A DNA stretch of 64,000 bases from Brevibacillus parabrevis (GTDB lineage: Bacteria; Bacillota; Bacilli; Brevibacillales; Brevibacillaceae). Below, in pieces: positions 54,545 through 63,615 of this stretch. Position 1 is the stretch's first letter, and each line of letters begins with the position of its first letter. The notes beneath the pieces were generated by a model. It was not told where the DNA came from. It did not search any database and saw only the letters and a list, made by a program, of their open reading frames with translations. The stretch spans positions 434,001 to 498,000 of the forward strand of contig NZ_RHHV01000010.1 of assembly GCF_003710905.1 (NCBI RefSeq). Direction: 5' to 3'. The translations under genes were made by a program, and so were the position numbers.

Positions 54545-55225
54545 ATGAAGCGTCAAGTGCTGCTTGTCGAAGATGAGAGTCGCATCCGCGAAATCGTCGC
54601 GGACTACTTCGAGCAAGAGCAATGGATTGTGCATGAAGCAGAAAACGGCAAGCAAGCCATACAGATGATGGAAAAGCTCCGGGTCGATCTGGTCATCCTC
54701 GACATCATGATGCCGGAAATGGACGGGTGGACCGTCTGCAAGGAAATCCGGGCAAACTCCGACGTGCCGATCATCATTCTCACCGCCAAATCGGAAGAGG
54801 ATGACAAGATGCAAGGCTTTGAGCTTGGCGCGGACGACTACGTCACCAAGCCGTTCAGTCCGCGAGTCCTGGTAGCCAAGGCGACTTCGCTGATGAAGCG
54901 GGTCGAAGGCACCGTTCGGGGAACCGACCATTTGCTTCGCTTTGGCGAAGTCGTCATCAATCGGCATGCCCGGCGCATGAAGATCAAGGGAGAAGAGATC
55001 GACCTCGCGCCAAAAGAGTACGAGCTTTTGGTCTATCTGATCAAAAACGCCGGGATCGTGCTGTCGCGAGAAACGATTATGGATCACGTATGGGGCTTCG
55101 ATTACTTCGGCGACTTGCGCGTAGTCGATACCCACATCAAGAAGCTGCGCAGCAAGCTCGGCAGCGAAGCCAGACACATACGGACTGTCATCAAGGCAGG
55201 CTACACGTTCGAGGAAGAGCGATGA
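54545..55225 (+). CDS. OmpR/PhoB-type response regulator
   Basis: 226 residues. The receiver domain has the acidic pair in LLVEDESR, the phospho-accepting Asp at about 53 in VILDIMMPEMDG, the Thr/Ser in ILTAKSEED and Lys in YVTKPFSP. The C-terminal winged helix (RMKIKGEEIDLAPKEYELLVYLIKNAGIVLSRETIMDHVWGFDYFGDLRVVDTHIKKLRSKLG) is typical of the OmpR group. The ATG has CCAAGGAGGG upstream. It overlaps the kinase start by 4 bases (ATGA), so the pair is translationally coupled. Confidence 0.96.
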   Translation: MKRQVLLVEDESRIREIVADYFEQEQWIVHEAENGKQAIQMMEKLRVDLVILDIMMPEMDGWTVCKEIRANSDVPIIILTAKSEEDDKMQGFELGADDYVTKPFSPRVLVAKATSLMKRVEGTVRGTDHLLRFGEVVINRHARRMKIKGEEIDLAPKEYELLVYLIKNAGIVLSRETIMDHVWGFDYFGDLRVVDTHIKKLRSKLGSEARHIRTVIKAGYTFEEER

Positions 55226-57006
55226 AAAAATGGGGCGTGACACTCAAGCTGTTTGCCATTACCGCATCGTTTTTCCTGTTGTTTTATACGATTATTATGA
55301 TCGGTCAGTTACTTTTTTTCGAGCAATTTTATCAATCCAAAAAGCTGAACGATCTGGAAAAGAAGCTCGAAGCCTTTTCCCAACAGTATGTATCGCGGGA
55401 GTGGGACGCCGAAAGCATGGCCCGGGAGCTGTCGGCGTTCATCAGCCGCAACAAGACGCAGCTGGCGATTGTCAGCACGAACGGGCAAGTCAAGTACGAC
55501 AATCCGTTTCGCATCGTCATCCGCGATCAGGCTGGAAAAAGTGTAAAAATCTCTTTGTCGCTGTTCCCGGAGGAGGAGCGGAGTGCCCTGTTGAGCGCGA
55601 ATTTGCAAAAAGGCGACCGGATTGAGGCGATTGGCGTCTTCGAGGAAGGACTGCTCCAGGAGATGTTTTATCCCCGCGTGATCAGAAAAGCGGGTGCAGC
55701 CGACATCGGCAGCCTGAAAGCAAGCGACACCGCCCCGTCTTTGGTCAGCGTCAGCGGTGAAATTACCGATTTGTTTTTGCCTGCGCCCAACCAGTGGAAT
55801 TTGCGGCAAGGCATTTTGTTTCATGTGTTAAAAGACTTGTTCCCGCTGTCGGAGGAACGGAAACGGGCGCTGGAACACGGCAAGGTGCTGGAGGAAGAGT
55901 GGGTGGAACCGTGGAGCGGCGTGCGCAGCCTGGTCGCGATTCATCCCGTGATCCGAAACGGGCAGTTGAGCGAGCTGATCGTCGCCCTGACTTCCTTGCA
56001 GCAAATCAGCGAGGCAAACGATGCTTTGCGGCTGTTTTACATTTACATCGGAATCGGCGGCTTTGCGCTCATTCTCGTGCTTTCTTTGCTCTTTTCCAAA
56101 ATCGTCACCAAGCCGCTGCTGTCTTTGAACAAAAGCGCCCTGCGCATGGCGAGGCTGGATTTTTCCGTCAAGTCGCCGCTTGCCCGCAACGATGAGTTCG
56201 GCAGCCTCGCGCGCAGCCTGAATACGATGTCGGAAAAGCTGGATGTGACCTTGCGGGAGTTGCAGCAAGCCAATGAGCAACTGCGTCAGGAGATGGATCA
56301 CAAGCAGCGGATGGAGCTGATCCAGAAAGATTTTGTCTCGAATGCCTCGCATGAGCTGAAGACGCCGCTGAGCATCGTCAAAAGCTTTGCGGAAGGGCTG
56401 CGGGACGGCGTAGGGGAGAACAAGCGGGAGCGGTACATCGAAGTCATCCTCGACGAGACGGAAAAAATGGAGGAGCTTGTCCGCGACTTGCTGGAGCTGG
56501 CGAAGCTGGAGGCGAAGACGACCAAGCTGAAAAAAAGCTGGTTTTTCCTGAGCGAGCTGACGGAAGAGATCGGAGAGCGGCTCATGCACCATCTGCGCGA
56601 CAAAGAGCTTCGAATCGTCACGATTTTGGCGAATGAGGAAGCGCAGTTTGCCGACCAGGAAAAAATCGAGCAAGTGCTGTTCAACATCCTGGTCAATGCC
56701 ATCCGCTACGCCAATCCCGGCAGTGAAATTACCGTGCGGATCGAAGGCGAGCAGCACGCCCAGCGCGTCACGATTGAAAATGAAGGCGAGCCAATCCCCG
56801 AGGAGCAGCTTGGCTTCGTCTGGGATCGCTTTTACCGGATCGAACGCTCGCGCAACCGCAAGACAGGCGGGACGGGACTCGGTCTTGCCATCGTGCGGCA
56901 CATCCTGGAACTGCACGAGGCAGCATACGGAGTGCGCAATACGAAGACAGGCGTCGCTTTTTATTTTTCATTGCCCAGTTATGGAAAAATGAAACCATTT
57001 GCCTGA
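55222..57006 (+). CDS. Sensor histidine kinase
   Basis: 594 residues. Helix 1 at about 8-30 (KLFAITASFFLLFYTIIMIGQLLFF), extracytoplasmic sensor of ~245 residues with PAS-like content, helix 2 near residue 275 (LFYIYIGIGGFALILVLSLLFSKIV), HAMP (PLLSLNKSALRMARLDFSV), H-box His377 in SNASHELKTPLSIVKSF, N-box FNILVNAIRYANPG, G1 VWDRFYRIERSRNRKTGGTGLGLAIVRHIL. The large sensor domain suggests a surface or cell-envelope signal. The frame extends upstream within the regulator gene but the ATG 55222 is coupled to it. The secreted WG-repeat protein follows about 50 bases later and may be linked to the signal. Confidence 0.95.
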   Translation: MKKWGVTLKLFAITASFFLLFYTIIMIGQLLFFEQFYQSKKLNDLEKKLEAFSQQYVSREWDAESMARELSAFISRNKTQLAIVSTNGQVKYDNPFRIVIRDQAGKSVKISLSLFPEEERSALLSANLQKGDRIEAIGVFEEGLLQEMFYPRVIRKAGAADIGSLKASDTAPSLVSVSGEITDLFLPAPNQWNLRQGILFHVLKDLFPLSEERKRALEHGKVLEEEWVEPWSGVRSLVAIHPVIRNGQLSELIVALTSLQQISEANDALRLFYIYIGIGGFALILVLSLLFSKIVTKPLLSLNKSALRMARLDFSVKSPLARNDEFGSLARSLNTMSEKLDVTLRELQQANEQLRQEMDHKQRMELIQKDFVSNASHELKTPLSIVKSFAEGLRDGVGENKRERYIEVILDETEKMEELVRDLLELAKLEAKTTKLKKSWFFLSELTEEIGERLMHHLRDKELRIVTILANEEAQFADQEKIEQVLFNILVNAIRYANPGSEITVRIEGEQHAQRVTIENEGEPIPEEQLGFVWDRFYRIERSRNRKTGGTGLGLAIVRHILELHEAAYGVRNTKTGVAFYFSLPSYGKMKPFA

Positions 57007-57058
57007 TAAAGCGTCTGACTTTTAGCAGAAGAAAACGACGCAGGGAGGCAAGAAACAA

Positions 57059-59977
57059 ATGAAGCGCGTAAGGATTAGCCTGCTGACGGCTGCGATGCTT
57101 TTGACCAGCACATGGGTTGCGCCCGTGCAAGCAGCAACGTTTACTACGGTTCAGCCTTACTTGACTGATTACAAGGTTGGGTTTACTGACGGGCATGCTC
57201 TGTTGACCAAAGCCCAGTACGATGAGTTTGAGTACGCCGGGCAAGCGGTGATTGTGACGAAAGCCGGGAAAAAAGGATTGCTCGACGCCCGCACGGGAAA
57301 AGAAATCACGCCTGCCAGTTGGGATCAGATAGAAATTCCCGGGCGCAACAATGTGGCGATCGTCCAAAAGGGCGGCTGGTTTCAATACATCGATCTGACG
57401 ACGAAAAAGCTGTCTGCTGCCAAATTCGCAGGGGCGCACACGTACTCCTTGTCCGCGGATTACGCTGACGCGATCGTGTTTGTCGGGCAGACGTCCATGC
57501 TTTTGGACAGTACAGGCAAAGTGCTCATACCGCCGTTTGTCGGCAAGCTCTCTGTCGTTTCGCTGATTTCCCCGGAAGCGACGGGAGATCGGGAGGCAAA
57601 AGAAACGCGTTACTTGGTGGCTTCGACTGCCAAAGGGATCACACTGTATGATGCCGCTTCGTTCAAGCCGAGATTTTCGTTGGCGAATACGCAGCTGATT
57701 CCGAATGAGGGCGGGCCGAAGACTGCTTACCTCAAGGTGAGGTCAGGCGGCATGGAAGGCTTGGTGGACGTAAACGGGAAATACGTTTTGCCAGCGAAGT
57801 ACAAGGCGATCTACACGTGGAACGAGGGATATTTTCAGGTGCTCGCGCAAAAAGGCACGGGCTTGTGGAAGGACGGACGATTTTTGGCGGAACCGCTCTA
57901 TCAAGAGGTCGGCTTTGAGTACAATAATCCCGATTTGTACTGGACGCTGGACAAGGGGATCGTCACCTATCATTCCATCGCCAAGGGAACAGAGCATGCG
58001 TTGAAACAGGGCGCGACCTATTTGCATGACAGCTACGTGCTGGGGCAAGACCCGAAGACAGGCATGTACGGCGTGCTCCAGGTCGGCGGGGAAGCAGTGA
58101 TCCCGTTTGTCTATCCGAAAGTGGAAGGGCCGCCGGCTGCTCGACAGCTTGTGCGCAGCGATGGGAAAAAGGCGATGTTGCCCGCTTGGGGAAAGCCGAT
58201 CAAAGAGCTTGACTTTTGGTTTGACTCCGCCGCGCCAATCGGCGGCAGCTACAGTATGCAACTGATCAAGGACGGAAGTAAAATCGGCCTGTATTCGGAA
58301 AATGAAGGTCTGATTTTGTCGCCTGTCGAGAACCGCCGTTTTCGTTATGAGGAAGCTACGGGGCATATCGTAGTGACCGAGCCGGACGGGAAAGTGCTGC
58401 GATTCGGCGGGATTAGCGGCAAGCCGGAGAGCGGGCAACATGTCCAGACTTTGTCTGAACAGTTGAATGGGGTATACGAAGCGGGAAAAGGAACCGTGAT
58501 TGTCAACCGTACGACCAATCAGCCGATCAGCAAGCTGTATCAACAAGTTTACCTGGATGACGTGTCCAAACTGATCGTGGCAGCAGACGGACAGATGGCT
58601 GACCTGTACACTCCCGATGGCAAGCTGCTCACCACGCAGCTGAAGATTGCCTTTATGCGTGAAAGAAGCGATGCTCCGCCCGTCACCTTCATCCAGGTGG
58701 GCGATTCCTTTTACACGTGGGGAGGCAAGGAAGGCACGAGCAAGCTGGCATTGCTAACCATTGCGGATGGGGAGCTACAGGCCGCAAGCGATTTGGTGTA
58801 TCGGGAAGCAGTGTACAAAGTCGTGGGAGAGAAAAAAGTCGCCGTGATGATGCGAACGGACGGCACGCTGGACTTTTGGGGCGAAGAAGGCAACCAGTTG
58901 GTGAAAAAGGTGGCGGGCGCAAGCGAATATCAGGCGGATTCTTACTTTGGCGGTCTGCTGATTGCGGAAAGCGATGGCTGGCATGTGTACTCGTCGTCGC
59001 TGCAACGATTGACGACAGGGGGCTATCAGGCATTGAAGCTGCTCGGGCTAAGCGACAAAGGAGCGAAAGCCATCGTCTATCGGGATAAAGCGACGGGCTT
59101 GTACGGATTGTTGACCCAGGACGGGAAGCAGTTGACCGCTCCTCAGTACGAGTCGATCCGGCTGTCCAGTGAAGCATTTCCCGGTTTGTGGTCTGCGTCT
59201 GAAGGACAGCCGCCTTTTGCGTTCAGCAAAAAAGACCAGTTCGGCTACCTCGATCGGGAGGGCAAAGAGTTGTTTGCCAGCAAACTTCTGACGAAAAAGC
59301 CCGCGATCAGCTATCTTCCGCTCCAACTGCCGAGCTTTGCGGCGTATAGCGAACTGATGAAGCAAAACCCGCTGGAGCTGATCGACTTCGGCAAGCCGTA
59401 CAGCTGGCCAGAGGGCGGCAACAGCGAGGGCAAGTTCTACGCGAATCTGGCGTTGTATCTGGAACTTCCGCAAGGCGCGGGCAAGAGCGAAGTGCTCGCG
59501 GCGCTGACAGGCAAAGCGATCATCAAGCCGGATGAGGGCCGTTCAGACGTGAGTGACGAAGACATGTACAGCCTCGTCTACTATATGGCGACGGGAAAAA
59601 GCAGCTTGTCCATGACAGCGGAGCAGCTGACACGGTGGGCCGAACAGCGGGGAATTGTTCTGCAGCGCGGGGGAAACCAATACTATCAGACGATGGATTT
59701 GTACCGGGAGTACCACCAGATGTTTTTTTCTGAACTGCTGCGTTCCTTGGCAGGAAAAAAGGTGGCGAAGCCCAAGGTGCTGAAACAAGGGGAGCTGTCC
59801 TTTGCCCAAAAGAAAATGATCGAATCGATGCTTTTGGTCAACGGACGTCCTGCGGAGCAATTGCCGATGCCATTGCCGCAAGCAGAGTGGGAACAGGGCG
59901 TCCAACCGTTTTTGACAGCTTACCAGAAGCAGGCGGCCCAACTGCTCGCTGCCTATGAAAAGCAAGTCGGGAAGTAA
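57059..59977 (+). CDS. Large secreted WG-repeat protein
   Basis: 972 residues. A signal peptide (MKRVRISLLTAAMLLTSTWVAPVQA) leads into a long beta-repeat region. The WG_beta_rep pattern recurs about every 45-60 residues: KKGLLDARTGKEITPASWDQIE, GMEGLVDVNGKYVLPAKYKAI, KTGMYGVLQVGGEAVIPFVYP, KIGLYSENEGLILSP, ATGLYGLLTQDGKQLTAPQYESI, QFGYLDREGKELF. The C-terminal ~200 residues are different and helical (LRSLAGKKVAKPKVLKQGELSFAQKKM). The ATG has CAGGGAGG upstream. WG repeats build beta-propeller-like surfaces in bacterial secreted proteins, but the ligand is unknown. It follows the two-component pair by 52 bases. Confidence 0.85.
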   Translation: MKRVRISLLTAAMLLTSTWVAPVQAATFTTVQPYLTDYKVGFTDGHALLTKAQYDEFEYAGQAVIVTKAGKKGLLDARTGKEITPASWDQIEIPGRNNVAIVQKGGWFQYIDLTTKKLSAAKFAGAHTYSLSADYADAIVFVGQTSMLLDSTGKVLIPPFVGKLSVVSLISPEATGDREAKETRYLVASTAKGITLYDAASFKPRFSLANTQLIPNEGGPKTAYLKVRSGGMEGLVDVNGKYVLPAKYKAIYTWNEGYFQVLAQKGTGLWKDGRFLAEPLYQEVGFEYNNPDLYWTLDKGIVTYHSIAKGTEHALKQGATYLHDSYVLGQDPKTGMYGVLQVGGEAVIPFVYPKVEGPPAARQLVRSDGKKAMLPAWGKPIKELDFWFDSAAPIGGSYSMQLIKDGSKIGLYSENEGLILSPVENRRFRYEEATGHIVVTEPDGKVLRFGGISGKPESGQHVQTLSEQLNGVYEAGKGTVIVNRTTNQPISKLYQQVYLDDVSKLIVAADGQMADLYTPDGKLLTTQLKIAFMRERSDAPPVTFIQVGDSFYTWGGKEGTSKLALLTIADGELQAASDLVYREAVYKVVGEKKVAVMMRTDGTLDFWGEEGNQLVKKVAGASEYQADSYFGGLLIAESDGWHVYSSSLQRLTTGGYQALKLLGLSDKGAKAIVYRDKATGLYGLLTQDGKQLTAPQYESIRLSSEAFPGLWSASEGQPPFAFSKKDQFGYLDREGKELFASKLLTKKPAISYLPLQLPSFAAYSELMKQNPLELIDFGKPYSWPEGGNSEGKFYANLALYLELPQGAGKSEVLAALTGKAIIKPDEGRSDVSDEDMYSLVYYMATGKSSLSMTAEQLTRWAEQRGIVLQRGGNQYYQTMDLYREYHQMFFSELLRSLAGKKVAKPKVLKQGELSFAQKKMIESMLLVNGRPAEQLPMPLPQAEWEQGVQPFLTAYQKQAAQLLAAYEKQVGK

Positions 59978-59999
59978 ACGAATATAGTCGATGGAAAGC

Positions 60000-60030
60000 G
60001 GCACGGGGAGTCTCTGCAATCACCCGTGCC
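60000..60030. terminator. Bidirectional terminator after the WG-repeat gene
   Basis: GGCACGGG (60000-60007) / CCCGTGCC (60023-60030) 8-bp stem. It lies between the convergent WG-repeat gene and the small minus-strand gene. Confidence 0.82.
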
Positions 60031-60055
60031 ATTTTGCTGGTCCGGTTCCATTCAG

Positions 60056-60232
60056 CTAAAAAATCGGCCAATACTTCAGGACGAGCAAGTAAAAGGCGGC
60101 ATGCACCAAGGCTGTCACCACGAGAGAAACAACGAAAGCAACAAACGAAATCTGATCGAGCTTGTAGGCGACCAGGAAGAAAATCGAAAAGGCGAGATAG
60201 GCAACAAAAGTTCCCTCTTCCAAATAAGCCAT
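60056..60232 (-). CDS. Small membrane protein of 58 residues
   Basis: On the minus strand, ATG at 60232 to TAG at 60056 encodes MAYLEEGTFVAYLAFSIFFL, then VAYKLDQISFVAFVVSLVVT and ALVHAAFYLLVLKYWPIF. Two hydrophobic helices are joined by a charged turn (YKLDQ). An AGGGGGAA ribosome site lies about 10 bases upstream and the frame ends exactly before the terminator shared with the WG-repeat gene. It is below 60 residues and easily missed. No family recognised; positional and composition evidence make it more likely than the plus-strand frame over the same bases, which encodes a charged, unrecognised peptide. Confidence 0.72.
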   Translation of the reverse strand: MAYLEEGTFVAYLAFSIFFLVAYKLDQISFVAFVVSLVVTALVHAAFYLLVLKYWPIF

Positions 60233-60319
60233 AAGTGTGATTCCCCCTATCTTCCTCTATTGTAGCCGATTTCGCTGCCAGATGAGGAGAAGGGACGTTT
60301 TTTCAAAGGAGTGTTAGAG

Positions 60320-60805
60320 ATGAAGGTCTTGATCGAAGCGTTAAAGCAGGAGGATGCCCGCGCGCTTTTGGCGTTCGAGAGCAAGAACAGGGAGTTTTTT
60401 GAACGGACAGTGCCCACCCGTGGCGAAGCGTACTATCAGGACGAGCATTTTCAGGAAAGCTTGCAGGCTTTGCTCGCAGAACAAGCGGAAGGGACAGCGT
60501 TCTTTTCGCTGATCAAAAGTGAGCAAGGCATTATTTTAGGCAGAATGAATTTGGTAGACATCGATCAAAAGCGAGCGAGCGCGGAGCTGGGCTATCGCGT
60601 CGGCGAAGAGGCCGCAGGCAAAGGCGTTGCTTCTTCGGCACTCGGGCTTTTGCTGGGCGAGTACGTGCAGCAGCTTGGCATCCGGGAAGTGCACGCCAAG
60701 ACAACTGCGGACAATATCGCTTCGCAAAAAGTGCTGCTAAAAAACGGCTTTGTCTTTCAGCAGGCTGATGCACAAGGCTTTTTGCACTATCATTGGACGC
60801 TGTAG
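60320..60805 (+). CDS. GNAT acetyltransferase, RimJ/RimL type
   Basis: 161 residues. MKVLIEALKQEDARALLAFESKNREFFERTVP is the RimJ/RimL opening, LGRMNLVDIDQKRASAELGYRVGEEAAGKGVASSALGLLLGEYVQ holds the acetyl-CoA loop GKGVAS, and VHAKTTADNIASQKVLLKNGFVF is the last conserved block. ATG 60320 is preferred because AAAGGAG sits 8 bases upstream; GTG 60311 overlaps that site. It probably acetylates protein N-termini or small molecules. A partial homologue starts at 63864. Confidence 0.88.
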   Translation: MKVLIEALKQEDARALLAFESKNREFFERTVPTRGEAYYQDEHFQESLQALLAEQAEGTAFFSLIKSEQGIILGRMNLVDIDQKRASAELGYRVGEEAAGKGVASSALGLLLGEYVQQLGIREVHAKTTADNIASQKVLLKNGFVFQQADAQGFLHYHWTL

Positions 60806-60890
60806 GTTTAAACTCAGCGGTTTGTTTCTGATTGGATGTTTTGGTATTATATGTAATGTTTGAATAATCAGGAATAAAAGGAGAAGGACA

Positions 60891-62510
60891 ATGAAGCTAC
60901 GAAGCAAAAGGGCTTTGACGGTGTTAGTAGCTACGGGAGTGGTTGCCGCAAGCGCAGCGCATGCTGGAGCGAGTGAGGCGAAGACACAGGCCGTCAGTCC
61001 AGCCGATTCCGCGAAAGTTTTGCGGCTGAATCTGTCGGATGAGCCGATGTCGATTGATCCGGCAGTGGCAGATGATCAGCATTCGCTCACTTTGGCGCGA
61101 GCCTTGTTTGACGGACTGGTTCGGATTGGTCCCGATGGGAAGTTGCAGCTTTCGCTGGCTGATAAAATGGACGTGTCTGCTGATTTGAAGACGTACACCT
61201 TCCATTTGCGCGAGGCAAAATGGAGCAACGGCGATCCTGTCACCGCCCACGATTTTGAATACGCCTGGAAGCGCGTGCTCGATCCGAACACGGAAAGCAG
61301 CTACGCCTACCAGCTCTTTCCGATCTTGAATGCGGAAAAGGCCAACAGCGGCAAGGAGAAGCTGGATGCGGTAGGGGTAAAAGCGGTAGACGCGAAAACA
61401 TTGCGCGTCATTTTGGAGCAGCCTACTCCTTACTTCGCGGAGCTGACTGCTTTTCCCGTCTTTTATCCGGTCAATCAAAAAGTAGTGGCTGCCAACCCGG
61501 CCTGGGCAGAGGAAGCTTCGACACATGTCGGAAACGGCCCGTACAAGCTCGCTTCCTGGAATCGTGACGACAAGCTGACCTTGAGCAAAAACGCGGGCTA
61601 TTGGGATCAGGCGGCAGTCAAGCTGGACAAGCTCGACTTTTCCATCAGCAGAGGTGAGGATCAAGCGCTGGCCAAGTTTGATGCAGGCGAGGTGGACATG
61701 GCGGGTGCCCCGTTTGGCGAGCTGCCACTGCATGCTTTGCCGATCTTGCAAGAAAAAGGACTCCTGCATACGAAGCCGCTCGCAGCCGTTTACTGGTACA
61801 AGTTCAATACAGAGCAAGCGCCTTTTACCAATGCGAAAATTCGCAAAGCGTTCGCCTACGCATTGAATCGTCAGGCGATCGTCGATACGGTGCTCAAAGG
61901 AAACCAGGAGCCAGCTTTGACGGCAGTACCTGTCAGCGACAAAAGCAAACAGCCAGCGTATTTCAAGGACAACGACCAGAAGTTGGCGAAAACGTTGCTT
62001 GCAGAAGGCATGAAAGAGCTGGGCCTGGCCAAGCTGCCGCCGATTGCGATATCGCTGAACCAATCTCCCGTTCACCAAAAGGTCGCTGTCGAGATTCAGC
62101 GTCAGTGGAAACAGACGCTAGGTGTGGAAGTCCAGCTGCAAGAGTTGGAGTGGAAAGTTTTTCTGGAAAACTTGCATAACGGCGACTACCAGATCGGGCG
62201 TTCCGGTTGGTTTGCGGACTATGCCGATCCGGCGAATTTTTTGGAGCTGTACAAGGAGAAAGACGGCGGTCTGAATGATACGAAATGGGAAAACAAAACG
62301 TATCAGTCGCTGCTTCAGCAGGCGGCGAGCCAAGCCGATCCAGCCAAACGCCAGCAACTGCTCGCGCAGGCCGAGAAGCTCCTGATGGATGAAATGCCCG
62401 TCATCCCGATTTATTTTTACACAAACAACTGGGTGCAGGATAAAAAGGTGAAGGGCATCGTTATGGATGACCTTGGCTACCTCGATTTCAAATGGGCCTC
62501 GAAGGAATAA
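60891..62510 (+). CDS. Oligopeptide ABC transporter substrate-binding protein (OppA/DppE type), no lipobox
   Basis: 539 residues, family SBP_bac_5: VLRLNLSDEPMSIDPAVADDQHSLTLARALFDGLVR, TYTFHLREAKWSNGDPVTAHDFEYAWKRVLDP, STHVGNGPYKLASWNRDDKLTLSKN, FAYALNRQAIVDTVL, and the C-terminal QIGRSGWFADYADPANFL. The signal peptide (MKLRSKRALTVLVATGVVAASAAHAGA) lacks the lipobox cysteine expected for such proteins in Gram-positive bacteria, so it would be secreted, or anchored by other means. No permease or ATPase genes are adjacent. The ATG has AAAAGGAGAAGG upstream. Confidence 0.9.
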   Translation: MKLRSKRALTVLVATGVVAASAAHAGASEAKTQAVSPADSAKVLRLNLSDEPMSIDPAVADDQHSLTLARALFDGLVRIGPDGKLQLSLADKMDVSADLKTYTFHLREAKWSNGDPVTAHDFEYAWKRVLDPNTESSYAYQLFPILNAEKANSGKEKLDAVGVKAVDAKTLRVILEQPTPYFAELTAFPVFYPVNQKVVAANPAWAEEASTHVGNGPYKLASWNRDDKLTLSKNAGYWDQAAVKLDKLDFSISRGEDQALAKFDAGEVDMAGAPFGELPLHALPILQEKGLLHTKPLAAVYWYKFNTEQAPFTNAKIRKAFAYALNRQAIVDTVLKGNQEPALTAVPVSDKSKQPAYFKDNDQKLAKTLLAEGMKELGLAKLPPIAISLNQSPVHQKVAVEIQRQWKQTLGVEVQLQELEWKVFLENLHNGDYQIGRSGWFADYADPANFLELYKEKDGGLNDTKWENKTYQSLLQQAASQADPAKRQQLLAQAEKLLMDEMPVIPIYFYTNNWVQDKKVKGIVMDDLGYLDFKWASKE

Positions 62511-62529
62511 AAGCACGAAGGAAAACAGC

Positions 62530-62570
62530 AAGTCCCCTTTCCGCCGACAGGAAAAGGGGACTTTTTGCTG
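62530..62570. terminator. Bidirectional terminator between OppA-like and thioesterase genes
   Basis: AAGTCCCCTTTCC / GGAAAAGGGGACTT arms with a short loop, flanked by A and T runs. Confidence 0.87.
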
Positions 62571-62588
62571 TGGTTCGCCATGCATTTT

Positions 62589-63107
62589 TTACGGCTCCCA
62601 CGGACGTCTTGTGCCGAGCAAATCAGCGAGGTGCTTGCTGCGCTTGCGGCGTTGTTGGCGTGCTTCGGCTCTTTCGGCGGCTCCGTCGTGCAGAAAAATC
62701 TCCTCCTGGGTTTCCGCTACGACTTTGGGCACAGGGGTCGGGCGTCCGTCAGGGCCGATGGCGACGAAGGTGAGAAACGAGGTGGCACAGACGGTGCGTT
62801 TTCCGCTCAAAAGGTCTTCGGCAACGACTTTGACGAATACTTCCATGGACGTCTGGTGTGTCCAGGTGACGAACGCTTCGAGCGAAACTTCGTTGTCCAC
62901 GCGGATCGGATGCAAAAAATCGACGGAATCGGTAGAAGCGGTCACGACTGGCCCGCGGGCGTGCTTCATCGCGGAAATGGCCGCGACGTCATCAATATGC
63001 GCCATCAGCCGTCCGCCAAACAGCGTATTGTGGTTGTTCGTATCGGGAGGCAGAACGTGGCTGGCTTTAAAAGTTCGGGACTCCCGGACAAAGCGCTCGA
63101 TCGTCAT
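62589..63107 (-). CDS. Acyl-CoA thioesterase (YkhA/YciA-like hotdog)
   Basis: 172 residues. The hotdog fold with MTIERFVRESRTFKASHVLPPDTNNHNTLFGGRLMAHIDDVAAISAMKHARG (the N-H-x-T-L-F-G-G-x-L-M signature) and the second half VDFLHPIRVDNEVSLEAFVTWTHQTSMEVFVKVVAEDLLSGKR. It hydrolyses acyl-CoA to the free acid and CoA. The start 63107 has AGGAAG upstream; a longer frame to 63242 has no site. The C-terminal ~35 residues are basic and rich in Arg/Lys (ARQQRRKRSKHL). It is convergent with the OppA-like gene. Confidence 0.9.
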   Translation of the reverse strand: MTIERFVRESRTFKASHVLPPDTNNHNTLFGGRLMAHIDDVAAISAMKHARGPVVTASTDSVDFLHPIRVDNEVSLEAFVTWTHQTSMEVFVKVVAEDLLSGKRTVCATSFLTFVAIGPDGRPTPVPKVVAETQEEIFLHDGAAERAEARQQRRKRSKHLADLLGTRRPWEP

Positions 63108-63287
63108 GAGAAAACTTCCTTTCTTTTTGTCCCTGCAATTATGAATCATTGTAATATTCTCATATCTATTGTTCCACAAGTAGGATGGTTTTATCCATAG
63201 CAAAATGAGCATGACGAGCGCCTTTCCTGCAAACGATAGCAACTGGGCAGGAAAAACGTGGGTGATCGATACAAGGGAGCGGTTGCT

Positions 63288-63497
63288 ATGGATAAGTACC
63301 TACATGATGTCAATGCTTTCCTCGCTGCGATCTACGAGCTTCCCGACAAGCTGGCAGGGGTGCTTGCCGTGATGCAGGCTCCGATTCGCGGCTTGACGAA
63401 CACGCTAATCGTGACCAATGTCCTCTTGGGGTGTCTGGTCGTTACTTCGCTTGCGAATGTCTACATGCTGTGGAGGCAGGCAAAAAAGAACAAGTAG
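63288..63497 (+). CDS. Small membrane protein, unrecognised
   Basis: 69 residues from ATG 63288 (AAGGGAGCGG upstream). A soluble amphipathic start (DKYLHDVNAFLAAIYELPDKLAGVLAVMQAPIRGL) is followed by one membrane helix (TLIVTNVLLGCLVVTSLANVYMLW) and a short basic tail (RQAKKNK). The frame is open to 63258 but without a ribosome site. No family recognised. Confidence 0.6.
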   Translation: MDKYLHDVNAFLAAIYELPDKLAGVLAVMQAPIRGLTNTLIVTNVLLGCLVVTSLANVYMLWRQAKKNK

Positions 63498-63615
63498 CGG
63501 ACAACAAGCTTGCCAAAGGTGGCAGCGATAGCGTATACTTCTGGCAAAATCAGGATCAGTCGGATGCGCAAGTGTCGTATATTTTCCAGAAACCAGCGGA
63601 AGGGAGAGAGTCCAG

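Noticed and set aside
60026..60265. Plus-strand 79-codon frame opposite the small membrane protein
   Set aside because: Charged, low-complexity product without ribosome site, across a terminator. The minus-strand frame has a site and two membrane helices.
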